Origin: Catellatospora sp. KI3
Lineage (GTDB): Bacteria > Actinomycetota > Actinomycetes > Mycobacteriales > Micromonosporaceae
DNA length: 64,000 bases
Direction: 5' to 3'
Assembly: GCF_029948125.1 (NCBI RefSeq)
Contig: NZ_JASAMB010000021.1
Span: 92,223-156,222, forward strand
Of the stretch, positions 43,689-51,780 are shown piece after piece (position 1 is the first letter of the stretch; each line of letters starts with the position of its first letter). A program made the position numbers and the translations under genes. Under the pieces are notes generated by a model. It saw nothing but the letters and a program-made list of their open reading frames with translations. It did not search any database and was not told the origin of the DNA.

Positions 43689-44006
43689 TCACCAGCCGCC
43701 GCCCAACCGCTCGTCGCCGTCCGAGAACCAGGGCTCGTCGGCGCCCAGGAACCAGTCGGTGAACGCGGCCGCGCCCCGCCCCGACACCGGGTGGCGGCAG
43801 GCGGCGAGCAGGCCGCGCTCGGCGTAGCGCCGGGCGGGGCAGGGCCAGACCAGCTCGCACGTCCGGCACCGGGCCTGCGGCCAGGAGCCGTCGGCGGTCA
43901 CGTGGTCGTGCAGCAGGCGCGCGGCCAGGCGCCACATCAGCGGCTGGGCGACCTGCCCGGGTGGATCGAGCGGCGGGTTCTCCCAGTCGATCTGGGGCAG
44001 CTCCAT
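43689..44006 (-). CDS. Small Cys-motif protein, function unknown
   Basis: A 105-aa protein ([20 protein letters not shown] start) with [20 protein letters not shown] in its centre and a later CRHPVSGRG. Three closely spaced Cys and a fourth further on could bind a metal. The ATG has GGAGGTCC upstream. It shares a CxxC-x4-5-PC pattern with the 65-aa protein upstream, and both lie behind a GntR operator. I recognise no named family. Confidence 0.7.
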   Translation of the reverse strand: MELPQIDWENPPLDPPGQVAQPLMWRLAARLLHDHVTADGSWPQARCRTCELVWPCPARRYAERGLLAACRHPVSGRGAAAFTDWFLGADEPWFSDGDERLGGGW

Positions 44007-44027
44007 CGGACCTCCAGGAAGGAAGGA

Positions 44028-44068
44028 CCGGGGCGGCGCGGGCCATGGGAGATGACGCGCCGCCCCGG
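44028..44068 (-). terminator. Strong hairpin between the two Cys-motif genes
   Basis: CCGGGGCGGCGCG and CGCGCCGCCCCGG form a perfect 13-bp stem with a 15-nt loop, 22 nt upstream of the 105-aa gene. It may end the 65-aa gene transcript or act as a leader hairpin. The rest of the 204-nt gap shows nothing I can name. Confidence 0.6.
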
Positions 44069-44210
44069 CGCCCGCGCCAGGCCATGGGAGTGGTCAACCG
44101 TCGCGGACGTCTCAGCAAAGCGCATCCGCCGCGCCTTGGGAGGGGCCAGCTGTATGTGGGCCAACGCCCTTTGAGTCCTTACCTTGCCAGCCCGAAAGCA
44201 AGAACAAGAC

Positions 44211-44408
44211 TTATGGGTACGTCGCCCAGTCCTCGAACTGAACGATCAGGCGGCCCGCGTGCGTCCGAACCTCGCATGGATGCGGTCTGCCGCAACTGCG
44301 ACAGCAGCCCGAGCCGTCACGTCGATGCTCCCGTAGCAGACCCCTGGCCCGTGCCGCGTGGGCTGCGGCGTATGCACGGAACTCAAGCTCGCCGACAGGT
44401 TCACCCAT
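44211..44408 (-). CDS. Small Cys-motif protein (65 aa)
   Basis: A 65-aa protein (MGEPVGELEFRAYAAAHAAR) with CCRSCGRPHPCEVRTHAGR, similar in layout to the Cys motif in the neighbouring 105-aa protein. AGGAGG lies 9 nt upstream of the ATG at 44408, so it is very probably translated. Two GntR-type operators lie about 50-80 nt upstream. Metal binding is a guess. Confidence 0.72.
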   Translation of the reverse strand: MGEPVGELEFRAYAAAHAARARGLLREHRRDGSGCCRSCGRPHPCEVRTHAGRLIVQFEDWATYP

Positions 44409-44455
44409 GCCACCCGACCTCCTTTGTGGACGGTGTGGCATCAGTCAAACACAAC

Positions 44456-44489
44456 TGTTCCGAACAATCAACAACTGTTCGGAACAGTT
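44456..44489. promoter_or_regulatory. Paired GntR-type operators
   Basis: TGTTCCGAACA (44456-44466) and the 17-bp palindrome AACTGTTCGGAACAGTT (44473-44489) form a direct repeat of exactly 20 bp. They lie between gntR and the small Cys-motif gene. A matching TTCGGAACAGT occurs upstream of gntR at 45277-45287. Confidence 0.75.
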
Positions 44490-44510
44490 ATGCTGGGAGG
44501 GAACGGCCGT

Positions 44511-45254
44511 TCAAGCGGGGAAGGAATACTCCAGCTCGTAGGCGTCAGCGTCGAGAACCATGCGGGTGATCTCGACACAGCGCTCGCCCGAATGGGCCGC
44601 CCGTGTCACCTCCAGCACGCGGGCACCGTCGGCGGCCAGATCGAGCGCGACCACCTCATCTGGTGTCGGACTGCGGCCGATGATCCGCTCGGTGAACCGA
44701 TCAGGCGCACAACCCTGTTCGGCAAGGCGGCCGTAGACGCCGCCAGGCCCGGTGTCGGTGTGCTCGATCCGCGTGCCGCGAGCCAGCTCAATGGGCAGAT
44801 AGGACACGGCGAGCTGCACCACCCGCTCTTCGACCGCGAAACGCCGCGATCGCGAGAGGACTGGAGTGCCGGTCTCGACACCGAGCGCGCTCGCAACGTA
44901 GTCCGGGGCCGGCACGTCGCCGACGACGACATCGACCGTGCGCGGCCGAGGACCGGTGTCGTGGTCCTGGATCGAGGCGCCCGCGCCCCAATGCGCACGG
45001 GCCAACCGGCCCGGTGAGCTGCGCACGATCCGTTCGAATCGGCGCACGAAGGTGCCCGCACCCGGACGGGACATGACCAGGCCGTCGGCGCGCAGGACGT
45101 CGAGGGCGCGGGTGGCGATGCCGACGGCGACGTCGTACTGCGCGGCGATGTCGCGCAGAGAGGGCAGCCGGGCGCCTTCAGGCAGCTCGCCGGACAGGAT
45201 CCGTTGGCGGAGCTGATCGGCCACCCGCCGGTACGCCGCCTGCTCGCCCGCCAT
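44511..45254 (-). CDS. GntR/HutC-family transcriptional regulator
   Basis: A 247-aa regulator with an N-terminal GntR winged helix (AYRRVADQLRQRILSGELPE to GTFVRRFERIVR) and a C-terminal UTRA ligand-binding domain (VLSRSRRFAVEERVVQLAVS, YLPIEL). The HutC subfamily usually binds small metabolites. It probably controls itself and the two Cys-motif genes through TGTTCSGAACA operators. The ATG at 45254 is followed by MAGEQAAYRRV. Confidence 0.9.
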   Translation of the reverse strand: MAGEQAAYRRVADQLRQRILSGELPEGARLPSLRDIAAQYDVAVGIATRALDVLRADGLVMSRPGAGTFVRRFERIVRSSPGRLARAHWGAGASIQDHDTGPRPRTVDVVVGDVPAPDYVASALGVETGTPVLSRSRRFAVEERVVQLAVSYLPIELARGTRIEHTDTGPGGVYGRLAEQGCAPDRFTERIIGRSPTPDEVVALDLAADGARVLEVTRAAHSGERCVEITRMVLDADAYELEYSFPA

Positions 45255-45276
45255 CGCGCCGGACCACCCCTCATCC

Positions 45277-45296
45277 TTCGGAACAGTCGCACTCTA
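45277..45296 (-). promoter_or_regulatory. gntR promoter -10 box with overlapping operator
   Basis: On the minus strand TAGAGT (45296-45291) is followed by ACTGTTCCGAA (45287-45277), the same sequence as in the paired operators. Placement over the expected start of transcription suggests autorepression. Confidence 0.65.
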
Positions 45297-45347
45297 CGGC
45301 ACCACACGGCTCTCGACTCCCGCCAACCACTGCCGGACAAGCTCGAA

Positions 45348-45409
45348 GATCCGGAATCGTGGACGCCTGATGTCGCTATGGCAGCACCCAGCGTCCACGA
45401 GAACGGATC
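45348..45409. repeat. Palindromic repeat family B, copy 3
   Basis: 62 bp with arms GATCCGGAATCGTGGACGCC and a less perfect GCGTCCACGAGAACGGATC, centre GTCGCTATGGCAGCAC. It lies in the 277-nt gap between gntR and the XRE gene. The outer part of this copy has lost some pairing. Confidence 0.88.
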
Positions 45410-45531
45410 ATGGGCGAAGGTCGGCGGCGGGCGGCCGGGAGTTGTCGTAGGTGGACGGTAGGAAGTTGGGCGGCGCACGGGGTCAGCGCCGGGGGTCGGC
45501 CTGCAGGAGCACCACGGGGTGGGAGGCCGCC

Positions 45532-46758
45532 ATGTCACCGTCCTCGCTGGGTCGGCTGATCGCGCAGCAACGTCGGCTGCGCGGCTACAGCCAGGCCCGG
45601 CTCGCCGAACTGCTGTGCGCCGCCGCGGACAGCCCGACCGTGACCCGGCACGAGGTGAGCCGCTGGGAGCGCGGTGACCGCCTGCCCGGCGCGCAGTGGC
45701 TGGGCTGGCTGGCCCACGTGCTCGACCTGTCCCCCGCCCGGTTGGGCCTGGCCGCCGCGCCGGAGCTGCGCCGGATCTCGACCGCCGAGGTCGCCGACCT
45801 GTGCCTGCTCGCCGGTCGCTGGCTGCGGCAGGATCCGGTCCGCGGCCCGGGGCCGGCCGCACCCGATCCCGGCATCGGCGAGCTGCGGCGGATGGACGAC
45901 CTGGTCGGCGGGGCCGACCTGGCGCCGGTCGCGGCCAGGCGGCGGCGGCAGGCGGTGGCGGCGCTGCGTCCGGCGCAGGGGGCCGACCGCGCGCGGCTGC
46001 TGCTGCCCGCGGTGGAGCTGTCGCAGCTGGCGGGCTGGACCGCCGCCGACGCGGGGCAGCCGCGCGCGGCGCTCGCGACGTACCGGGAGGGGCTGGTGCT
46101 GGCGATGGAGGCCGGGGACCGGCAGCTCGGGGCGCATCTGCTGGGCAGTGCCAGCCATCTGCTGGGCGAGCGGGAGCCGGGGCCAGCCTGGCAGCTGGCC
46201 CGCACCGCCGCCGCCGGCGTACGGGTGCACGGCAGTCCCGGCCTGCGGGCGCTGCTGGCGCACCGGGCGGCGTACGCGGCGGCGCGCTGCGGCGACCCGC
46301 GGGCCGCGCACGGCTGCCTGCTCGTGGCGCAGCGCCTCGGCGAGCGGCTGGTGCCCGAGCGGGAGCCGCCCTGGCTCTACTGGCTGGACCAGTCGGAACT
46401 GGCGGCGATGACCGGCCGCTGCCTGGTCGCGCTGGACCGCCCGCTGCGCGCGCTGGCGCTGCTGGGCCGCCCGGAGCTGCGCGGCGGGCGCCAGCCGCGC
46501 TCGCTGGCGGTGTACTCCGGCTGGCTGGCGCGGGCGCTGCTCGGGGTGGGCGAGCTGGAGGAGGCGTGCGCGGTCGGGGCGGACGGCGTCGTCGCCTCGG
46601 TCCGCTCGGGCTCGGTCCGCGCCGCCGAGCAGACCCGGGAACTGGCCGCCCGGCTGGCCCCGCGCCAGGACGTGCGGGCGGCACGTGAGCTGAGTGACCT
46701 GATCAGGTACGTCACGTCTTACCTCCCGGGCGAGCAGGGCCTGCGACGACTCGTCTAA
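45532..46758 (+). CDS. XRE-family regulator with C-terminal helical repeat domain
   Basis: A 408-aa protein with an N-terminal Cro/C1-type HTH (RLIAQQRRLRGYSQARLAEL to VSRWERGDRLPG) and a long alpha-helical, TPR-like region. The ATG at 45532 has GGGAGG upstream. The gene ends 4 nt before the polyprenyl synthase gene, so it may be co-transcribed with and regulate it. Proteins of this layout are abundant in actinomycetes; ligand unknown. Confidence 0.85.
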   Translation: MSPSSLGRLIAQQRRLRGYSQARLAELLCAAADSPTVTRHEVSRWERGDRLPGAQWLGWLAHVLDLSPARLGLAAAPELRRISTAEVADLCLLAGRWLRQDPVRGPGPAAPDPGIGELRRMDDLVGGADLAPVAARRRRQAVAALRPAQGADRARLLLPAVELSQLAGWTAADAGQPRAALATYREGLVLAMEAGDRQLGAHLLGSASHLLGEREPGPAWQLARTAAAGVRVHGSPGLRALLAHRAAYAAARCGDPRAAHGCLLVAQRLGERLVPEREPPWLYWLDQSELAAMTGRCLVALDRPLRALALLGRPELRGGRQPRSLAVYSGWLARALLGVGELEEACAVGADGVVASVRSGSVRAAEQTRELAARLAPRQDVRAARELSDLIRYVTSYLPGEQGLRRLV

Positions 46759-46762
46759 GTTC

Positions 46763-47839
46763 ATGTTCATGACCATGCACCCGGTGGATCGCGCCGCCCT
46801 GCGCCCGCGGGTGGAGAAGGCGCTCGCGGTGTTCCTGGCGGAACGCCGTACGCACATGGCCGCCATCGACGACGGCCTGCTCCCCCTCGCCGACGCCGTC
46901 GAGTCGTTCATCCTCGGCGGCGGGAAACGGCTGCGCCCCGCCTTCGCGTACTGGGGTTACCGGGGGGCGGGCGGCGAGGACCGCGACGACGTCGTCACCG
47001 CGCTCGCCTCGCTGGAGCTGGTGCAGGCCAGCGCCCTGATGCACGACGACCTGATGGACGCCTCCGACACCCGCCGGGGTGAGCCGTCGGTGCACCGCCG
47101 CTTCGAGGCGCTGCACTCCCAGCAGCGCTGGCAGGGCGAGCCGACCGGCTTCGGGGCGGCGGCGGCGCTGCTGCTCGGGGACCTGTGCCTGGTCTGGTCC
47201 GACGAGCTGCTGCACGGCAGCGGCCTGGACCCGGTCGTGGTCACCCACGCCCGCCCCGTGTACGACCTCATGCGCACCGAGGTCATGGTCGGCCAGTACC
47301 TGGACGTGCTGACCCAGGCCAGCGCCGACACCTCGGTGCGCCGGGCCAGCCAGGTGGCCCGGTTCAAGTCGGCCAAGTACACGGTGGAGCATCCGCTGCT
47401 GTTCGGGGCGGCCCTGGCCGGGGCCCCGGCACAGCTGAGCGCGGCGTACTCGGCGTTCGGGCTGCCGCTGGGCGAGGCGTTCCAGCTGCGCGACGACGTG
47501 CTGGGCGTGTTCGGCGACCCGGCGGCGACCGGCAAGCCCGCCGGGGACGACCTGCGCGAGGGCAAGCGGACGTACCTGATCGCGATGGCGTTCGAGGGCG
47601 CCGGGCCGGACGACCGGGCGGAGCTGGCGGCCGGGCTGGGCCGGCCCGATCTCGACGAGGCGGGCGTGGCCCGGCTGCGGCAGATCATCACCGAGACGGG
47701 GGCGCTGGCGCAGACGGAGGCGTACATCGCGCGGCTGTCCAGCGCGGCGCTGGCGGCACTGGACGCGGCCCCGGTCGACCCGGAGGCGGCCGCCGTGCTG
47801 CGCGAACTGGCTGCCGCCGCGGTCCACCGCGCCACCTGA
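46763..47839 (+). CDS. Polyprenyl (geranylgeranyl-type) diphosphate synthase
   Basis: A 358-aa trans-isoprenyl diphosphate synthase. The first Asp-rich motif is D95-D96-L-M-D99 (ALMHDDLMD) and the second is D244-D245 in QLRDDVLGVFGD. GGGKRLRP near residue 52 binds isopentenyl diphosphate. Short-chain specificity is likely from the region before the first motif. A TAAGTT box lies 7 nt before a second ATG at 46769, which may be the true leaderless start. Synteny suggests equivalence to IdsA2 (Rv2173). Neighbouring lycopene cyclase and mannosyltransferase genes both use polyprenyl products. Confidence 0.92.
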   Translation: MFMTMHPVDRAALRPRVEKALAVFLAERRTHMAAIDDGLLPLADAVESFILGGGKRLRPAFAYWGYRGAGGEDRDDVVTALASLELVQASALMHDDLMDASDTRRGEPSVHRRFEALHSQQRWQGEPTGFGAAAALLLGDLCLVWSDELLHGSGLDPVVVTHARPVYDLMRTEVMVGQYLDVLTQASADTSVRRASQVARFKSAKYTVEHPLLFGAALAGAPAQLSAAYSAFGLPLGEAFQLRDDVLGVFGDPAATGKPAGDDLREGKRTYLIAMAFEGAGPDDRAELAAGLGRPDLDEAGVARLRQIITETGALAQTEAYIARLSSAALAALDAAPVDPEAAAVLRELAAAAVHRAT

Positions 47840-47866
47840 CCGGGGCACCGTCGCACCGCACTTAGC

Positions 47867-47931
47867 ATTGACACTGGCCTATCCAGAGGACGGTTTTCGC
47901 GAATCCGTCTTCCAGATAGGCCAGCGTCGAT
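47867..47931. repeat. Palindromic repeat family A, copy 3
   Basis: 65 bp with arms ATTGACACTGGCCTATCCAG and CCAGATAGGCCAGCGTCGAT. It shares the flank CTTAGC with copy 4, so the element may be a little longer than the palindrome. Confidence 0.9.
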
Positions 47932-47990
47932 AAAAGGCGGGGCGGGACGGGCGGGCGGGCCGGGGCGGGCCGGGGCGGGGCGGGGCCGGG

Positions 47991-48428
47991 TCAGCGGAGG
48001 ATCTGGCGGAAGCTCTCGTAGTGGTCGGACGTGTAGTACAGGTCGCCGTCGCGCCCGGCGATGACGCGGCGCGCCCCCCGGTCCGGTGACCCCGGTGTCG
48101 GCACCGTGAACTCCCGGTAGTACCCGTTCGGCCGCGCGGGCAGCAGCCCCTCCTGGTTGGCGAAGACCGTCCCGTCCTTGCGGTACGGGTACGGCCCGCC
48201 CTTGTCGATCAGCGCCACCGTCGCCGCCGCCTCCTTGGGCAGCTCGGCCAGCGGCACCGTGCCCAGCCCCGACACCGGCGTCGCCCCGGCGCCGGCGGGC
48301 GCGGCACCAGGGGGCTCCGGAGACAGCGCGGTACGCGCGCAGTAGCCCACCACCGCCATCAGCGCCACCAGCAGCACCGCCGCGACGGCGGCGAGCGTCA
48401 GGGTGCGCCGCGATACCTGCCTGTCCAC
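47991..48428 (-). CDS. Membrane-anchored or secreted RNase T1/Sa-family ribonuclease
   Basis: A 145-aa protein with an N-terminal hydrophobic segment (LTLAAVAAVLLVALMAVVGY) and a guanyl-specific RNase domain (about 62-145). Family catalytic residues are E106 (REFTV), R120/R121 (ARRVIAG) and H136 (TSDHYESF). PYPYRKDGTVFANQEGLLP is the usual substrate-loop region. No barstar-like inhibitor gene is next to it. The GTG at 48428 is chosen because the hydrophobic segment follows directly. Confidence 0.85.
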   Translation of the reverse strand: MDRQVSRRTLTLAAVAAVLLVALMAVVGYCARTALSPEPPGAAPAGAGATPVSGLGTVPLAELPKEAAATVALIDKGGPYPYRKDGTVFANQEGLLPARPNGYYREFTVPTPGSPDRGARRVIAGRDGDLYYTSDHYESFRQILR

Positions 48429-48485
48429 ACCAGGCAGTGTGCGGGCTGCACACCTGGCGATCAAGGACCGTGCGATCATCGACCG

Positions 48486-50048
48486 ATGTTCCCCCTCGGC
48501 AGGCGGCGTGCCGCACTCCTCCTCGGGTGCGTCTCGGGCGTGCTGCTGGCGGTCTCGGCGTTCCTGTCCGGCGCCCTGCCCGGCGGCGACCCCGGCCCCG
48601 GGCTGCGCACGGGCGGCTTCGGCGCGGTCGGCGGCCCGTTCCTGGCCGGGCTGGGCTGCTGGCTGCTCGGCCTGACCGGCTGGACGCTGGCCTGGTGGTG
48701 GTCGCGGCCCATGGGCGGGGGCGCCGGTGGCACGACCGCGGGCCGAATGCTGGCGCGGGGCGCGCTGTGGGCGGTGCCGCTGCTGGTGGCGCCGCCGCTG
48801 GGCAGCCGCGACGGCTACGCGTACGCCTGCCAGGGCTGGCTGTGGCGCACCGGGCTCGACCCGTACACCCTCGGGGTCGCCGACGGCGGCTGCCCCTGGG
48901 CCGACGCGGTCCCGGAGCTCTGGTGGCACACCCCGACGCCGTACGGCCCGCTCGCGGTGGCCCTGTCCGGCGCCGGGACCTGGGCGGACCTGTCCACCGC
49001 GGTGGCCTGGCTGCGCCTGCTGGCCCTGGCCGGGCTGGCCCTGGCCGCGGTCTTCGGCCCCCGGCTGGCCCGCGCCTGCGGCGTGGCCCCGGCCGCGGCC
49101 TACTGGCTGGGCCTGCTCAGCCCGCTGGTGGCGGTGCACGCCGTCTCCGGCGCCCACAACGACGCCCTGGTCGCGGGCCTGACCATCGCCGCCCTCGCCC
49201 TGGCCCTGCCCGCGGCCGCGCCGCCCCCTCCCGCCACCGCGCCCGGCTCCGAACCGGTGATCGCGGCCGCGCGGCCCGCTTCTGGCGTCGCGACCGGCTC
49301 CCGACCGGACCCGGCCACGGGCGTCACGCGGCCCGGCGACAGCGGGCGGGCGGCGGGCGGCGGCAGCGGGCCGGGCTGGGCGCTGCTGGCCGGGGTGCTG
49401 CTCGCGGGCGCGGTGGCGGTGAAGGTGACCGCGCTGGTGGTGCTGCCGTTCCTGCTGCTGCTCGTCGGGCGCCGCTGGTGGGCGGCCCTGGGCGGGGCGG
49501 TGCTGTCGTTCGCGGGGCTCAGTGCCGCGACCGGGCTCGGGCTGGGCTGGGTGGCGGCGCTGCGGGGCACGGGCGAGCTGGCCCAGTGGAGTTCGCCGCC
49601 GACCGCGCTCGGCATGGCCGCGGGCTACCTGCTGCGGCTGGCGGGCCGGGTCGAGTGGTTCGACGCGGCGGTGGCGGCCGGGCGGGTGCTCGGGCTGCTG
49701 ATGCTGGCCGCGGTCGCGCTGGCGGCGCTGCGCGCGGCGTGGCGGGGCCGGGGCGAACCGGCCCGGGTGCTGGCCGCCTGCGGCTGGCTGGTCGCCGCGA
49801 CGGCGCTGCTCGGCCCGGTCTTCTACCCCTGGTACGCGCTGGTGCCGCTGGCGCTGCTCGCCGCCGTCGAGGCGCACCCGGGGCGGCGGCGCGCGCTGGC
49901 CGTCGCCGCGATCGTCTGCGCCTGCCTGACCCTGCCCAACGGGCTGGGCGTGCCGGTGCTGACCAAGACCGTCGGCGCGTTCGCCGTCACCGGCCTGGTG
50001 GTCTGGGCCGCCGTGCGGCTCCGGCGCGGGTCCACAGCGACAGCGTGA
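48486..50048 (+). CDS. Polyprenol-phosphate-mannose-dependent alpha-1,6-mannosyltransferase (MptA/MptB family)
   Basis: A 520-aa GT-C-type membrane glycosyltransferase with about 12 hydrophobic segments. The first-loop acidic residue is in GSRDGYAYACQGWL, a hallmark of MptA/B. The Pro/Ala-rich loop around 240-290 is unusual. In M. tuberculosis MptA is next to IdsA2 and builds the lipomannan core; here the position is the same. Its 3' end overlaps the convergent crtYd gene by 62 nt. Confidence 0.85.
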   Translation: MFPLGRRRAALLLGCVSGVLLAVSAFLSGALPGGDPGPGLRTGGFGAVGGPFLAGLGCWLLGLTGWTLAWWWSRPMGGGAGGTTAGRMLARGALWAVPLLVAPPLGSRDGYAYACQGWLWRTGLDPYTLGVADGGCPWADAVPELWWHTPTPYGPLAVALSGAGTWADLSTAVAWLRLLALAGLALAAVFGPRLARACGVAPAAAYWLGLLSPLVAVHAVSGAHNDALVAGLTIAALALALPAAAPPPPATAPGSEPVIAAARPASGVATGSRPDPATGVTRPGDSGRAAGGGSGPGWALLAGVLLAGAVAVKVTALVVLPFLLLLVGRRWWAALGGAVLSFAGLSAATGLGLGWVAALRGTGELAQWSSPPTALGMAAGYLLRLAGRVEWFDAAVAAGRVLGLLMLAAVALAALRAAWRGRGEPARVLAACGWLVAATALLGPVFYPWYALVPLALLAAVEAHPGRRRALAVAAIVCACLTLPNGLGVPVLTKTVGAFAVTGLVVWAAVRLRRGSTATA

Positions 50049-50301
50049 CCAGCACCAGGGCGAAGCCGAACAGCAGATCCTCCACCGGGGCGTACGCGAT
50101 CCGCAGCCCCGTGATCGCGGCCGGGTCGTAGCGGACCACCCCGCGCCCGGTCAGCACACCGTTGCTGAGCAGCTGGAACAGCAGCACGATCGGGTACGTC
50201 GCCCAGAACACCACCCCGAGCAGCAGCCTGGTACGCAGCACGAACAGGTCCAGCACCACCGCGGCCAGCACCCCGAGCACGGCGGCCAGCGTGTAGCTCA
50301 T
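49987..50301 (-). CDS. crtYd: Lycopene cyclase subunit, CrtYd-like
   Basis: A 104-aa membrane protein with three hydrophobic segments and FVLRTRLLLGVVFWATYPIV and AYAPVEDLLFGFALVLVTLS. The latter is the conserved P-x-E-D motif of heterodimeric carotenoid cyclases. It pairs with CrtYc, upstream by ATGA overlap. It is encoded convergently with the mannosyltransferase, overlapping its 3' end over 62 nt. No other carotenoid genes are in the window except the polyprenyl synthase. Confidence 0.85.
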   Translation of the reverse strand: MSYTLAAVLGVLAAVVLDLFVLRTRLLLGVVFWATYPIVLLFQLLSNGVLTGRGVVRYDPAAITGLRIAYAPVEDLLFGFALVLVTLSLWTRAGAARRPRPPGR

Positions 50302-50609
50302 CGCCGCCGGGCCAGCACGGTGCGGACCGCCTCGAAGCCGAGGATCGCGCACAGCGGCACGACCAGGAAGAAGAGGACCTCTTCCAGGGGCAGGCCGCCG
50401 GGCAGCCATACCCCCAGCAGTTGGGCGGGGTCGAAGCTCCACTGGCCGGCGGCGACCGCGGCGAGGTCCCACAGCAGGAACACCGCGGCCACCGGCAGCA
50501 CCGTGGCGGCCAGGCGGCGCGGCTGGCGCAGCACGCCCGTCTTCAGCACCGGCTCCAGCCACAGCGCGCAGAGCAGGCAGCCGCCGAGCACCGCCAGATA
50601 GGCGTACAC
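50298..50609 (-). CDS. crtYc: Lycopene cyclase subunit, CrtYc-like
   Basis: A 103-aa membrane protein with three hydrophobic segments and GGLPLEEVLFFLVVPLCAIL, the P-L-E-E motif typical of the CrtYc half. CrtYc and CrtYd together cyclise lycopene ends. The start is GTG at 50609, 4 nt after the Rv2175c-like stop, so it sits in an operon with that regulator. The final product, beta-carotene or otherwise, cannot be told. Confidence 0.85.
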   Translation of the reverse strand: MYAYLAVLGGCLLCALWLEPVLKTGVLRQPRRLAATVLPVAAVFLLWDLAAVAAGQWSFDPAQLLGVWLPGGLPLEEVLFFLVVPLCAILGFEAVRTVLARRR

Positions 50610-50613
50610 GGGG

Positions 50614-50985
50614 TCAGAAGGCGACGGCCTGGGCCCGGCGCTTGACCTCGCGGGCGCGGTCGCCGCCCAGCGCCTTCGCGGGCGTCCCCGGAAGCGTCGC
50701 GTCGGGCGTGTACAGCCACCGCAGCGCCTCTTCGTCGTTGTACCCGGCGTCGCGCAGCAACGTCAGGACACCGGGGAGGTGCTTGAGCACGGTGTCGTTC
50801 GCCACCAGCTCGGCGGGCACCTGCCGTACGCCCTCGTGGCGCACGGCCAGCAGCATGCCGTCCTTGATCAGCTGGTGCACCTTGATGATCGGCAGGTCGA
50901 GCCGCTCGGCAACGTCAGGAAGCGGCAGCCAGGCCTCCGGCGAGATCGTCTGCCCGGGGTCTGTCGACTGCGAAGTTTCGGCCAC
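50614..50985 (-). CDS. Rv2175c-like DNA-binding protein
   Basis: A 123-aa winged-helix protein (LPDVAERLDLPIIKVHQLIK, then HLPGVLTLLRDAGYNDEEAL, RWLYT) matching the Rv2175c family. In M. tuberculosis Rv2175c is a substrate of the adjacent kinase PknL, phosphorylated at an N-terminal Thr. Here a Thr/Ser-rich N-terminus (AETSQSTDPGQT) and the kinase at 51781 recreate that layout. The GTG at 50985 has AAGG 7 nt upstream. Confidence 0.88.
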   Translation of the reverse strand: MAETSQSTDPGQTISPEAWLPLPDVAERLDLPIIKVHQLIKDGMLLAVRHEGVRQVPAELVANDTVLKHLPGVLTLLRDAGYNDEEALRWLYTPDATLPGTPAKALGGDRAREVKRRAQAVAF

Positions 50986-51117
50986 CTCCACACCTTGCCA
51001 CGTCGCTGCCCGGCCCCACCACCGCATCCCCCTCGGACACGACCCGTCGCGCGGCGCACCCGGCGACCGCGCACCCGCGGCCGGACCCGACACCGACCCG
51101 CGCGAAAGGAGCCTCCG

Positions 51118-51705
51118 ATGAATCCCTGGCAGCTCATCCGACGCGAGATCGACGGCGCCCGCCGCTCGATGCGCTACGACCTCGACCGCCGTCGCGCGCA
51201 GGAGCGGACCGCCGTGATCAGCATGGACGCCGACGGACCCGCCCCGCGCGGGCGGCGGCGCGTGATGCTGGCCACCGGGGCGCTGCTGATGGTCTCCACC
51301 GGCGTGGGCGGCTACTACGCGGTCGCGGGCGGCCTGGACGCGCTGCTCGGCTCCGGCGGTCCGCCGACCGGCCTGCCCCGGGTCCCGGCGTCGGTCAGCC
51401 CGACGCCGGTCCAGGCGCCGAGCCCGACGCCGTGGAGCCCCGAGCCGAGCCCGTCGGACGAGGCGAGGACCGTGCCCGCGCGCGGCGTACCGGCCACCCG
51501 CCGCCCGTCGCCCCGGCCGAGCCCGTCGGCCAGCCTCTCGCCGAGCCCCAGTCCGTCGCCCTCGCCGAGCCCGTCGCCCCTGCCGTCGAAGGACCCGGAG
51601 CCCTCGCCCATGCCCAGCGTGACTCCGGACACAACGGAGTCCGCCCCCGCGACACCGCACCTGCCCGAGCCCGGCACGCTGGCCCCCGGCACGGGGTGGG
51701 AGTGA
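51118..51705 (+). CDS. Single-pass membrane protein with Pro/Ser-rich tail
   Basis: A 195-aa protein. The N-terminus (NPWQLIRREIDGARRSMRYD) is basic and cytoplasmic, a membrane segment lies at about 48-70, and the rest is a Ser-Pro repeat-rich extracellular tail (PSPSPSPSPSPSP-like). AAGGAG precedes the ATG. It lies between the Rv2175c-like gene and the kinase, so it may be a wall-anchored partner or kinase substrate. No family recognised. Confidence 0.75.
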   Translation: MNPWQLIRREIDGARRSMRYDLDRRRAQERTAVISMDADGPAPRGRRRVMLATGALLMVSTGVGGYYAVAGGLDALLGSGGPPTGLPRVPASVSPTPVQAPSPTPWSPEPSPSDEARTVPARGVPATRRPSPRPSPSASLSPSPSPSPSPSPSPLPSKDPEPSPMPSVTPDTTESAPATPHLPEPGTLAPGTGWE

Positions 51706-51780
51706 TGAAACGCCCGGTCGGGGGCGATCGCACCCTCGGGTGTACGCCGTTTGCCCGTCCCTGACTTAGACTGCGCTGCG

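Noticed and set aside
44358..45017. Plus-strand open frame opposite gntR
   Set aside because: It runs antisense through the gntR ligand-binding domain and lacks an SD; gntR has strong domain evidence.
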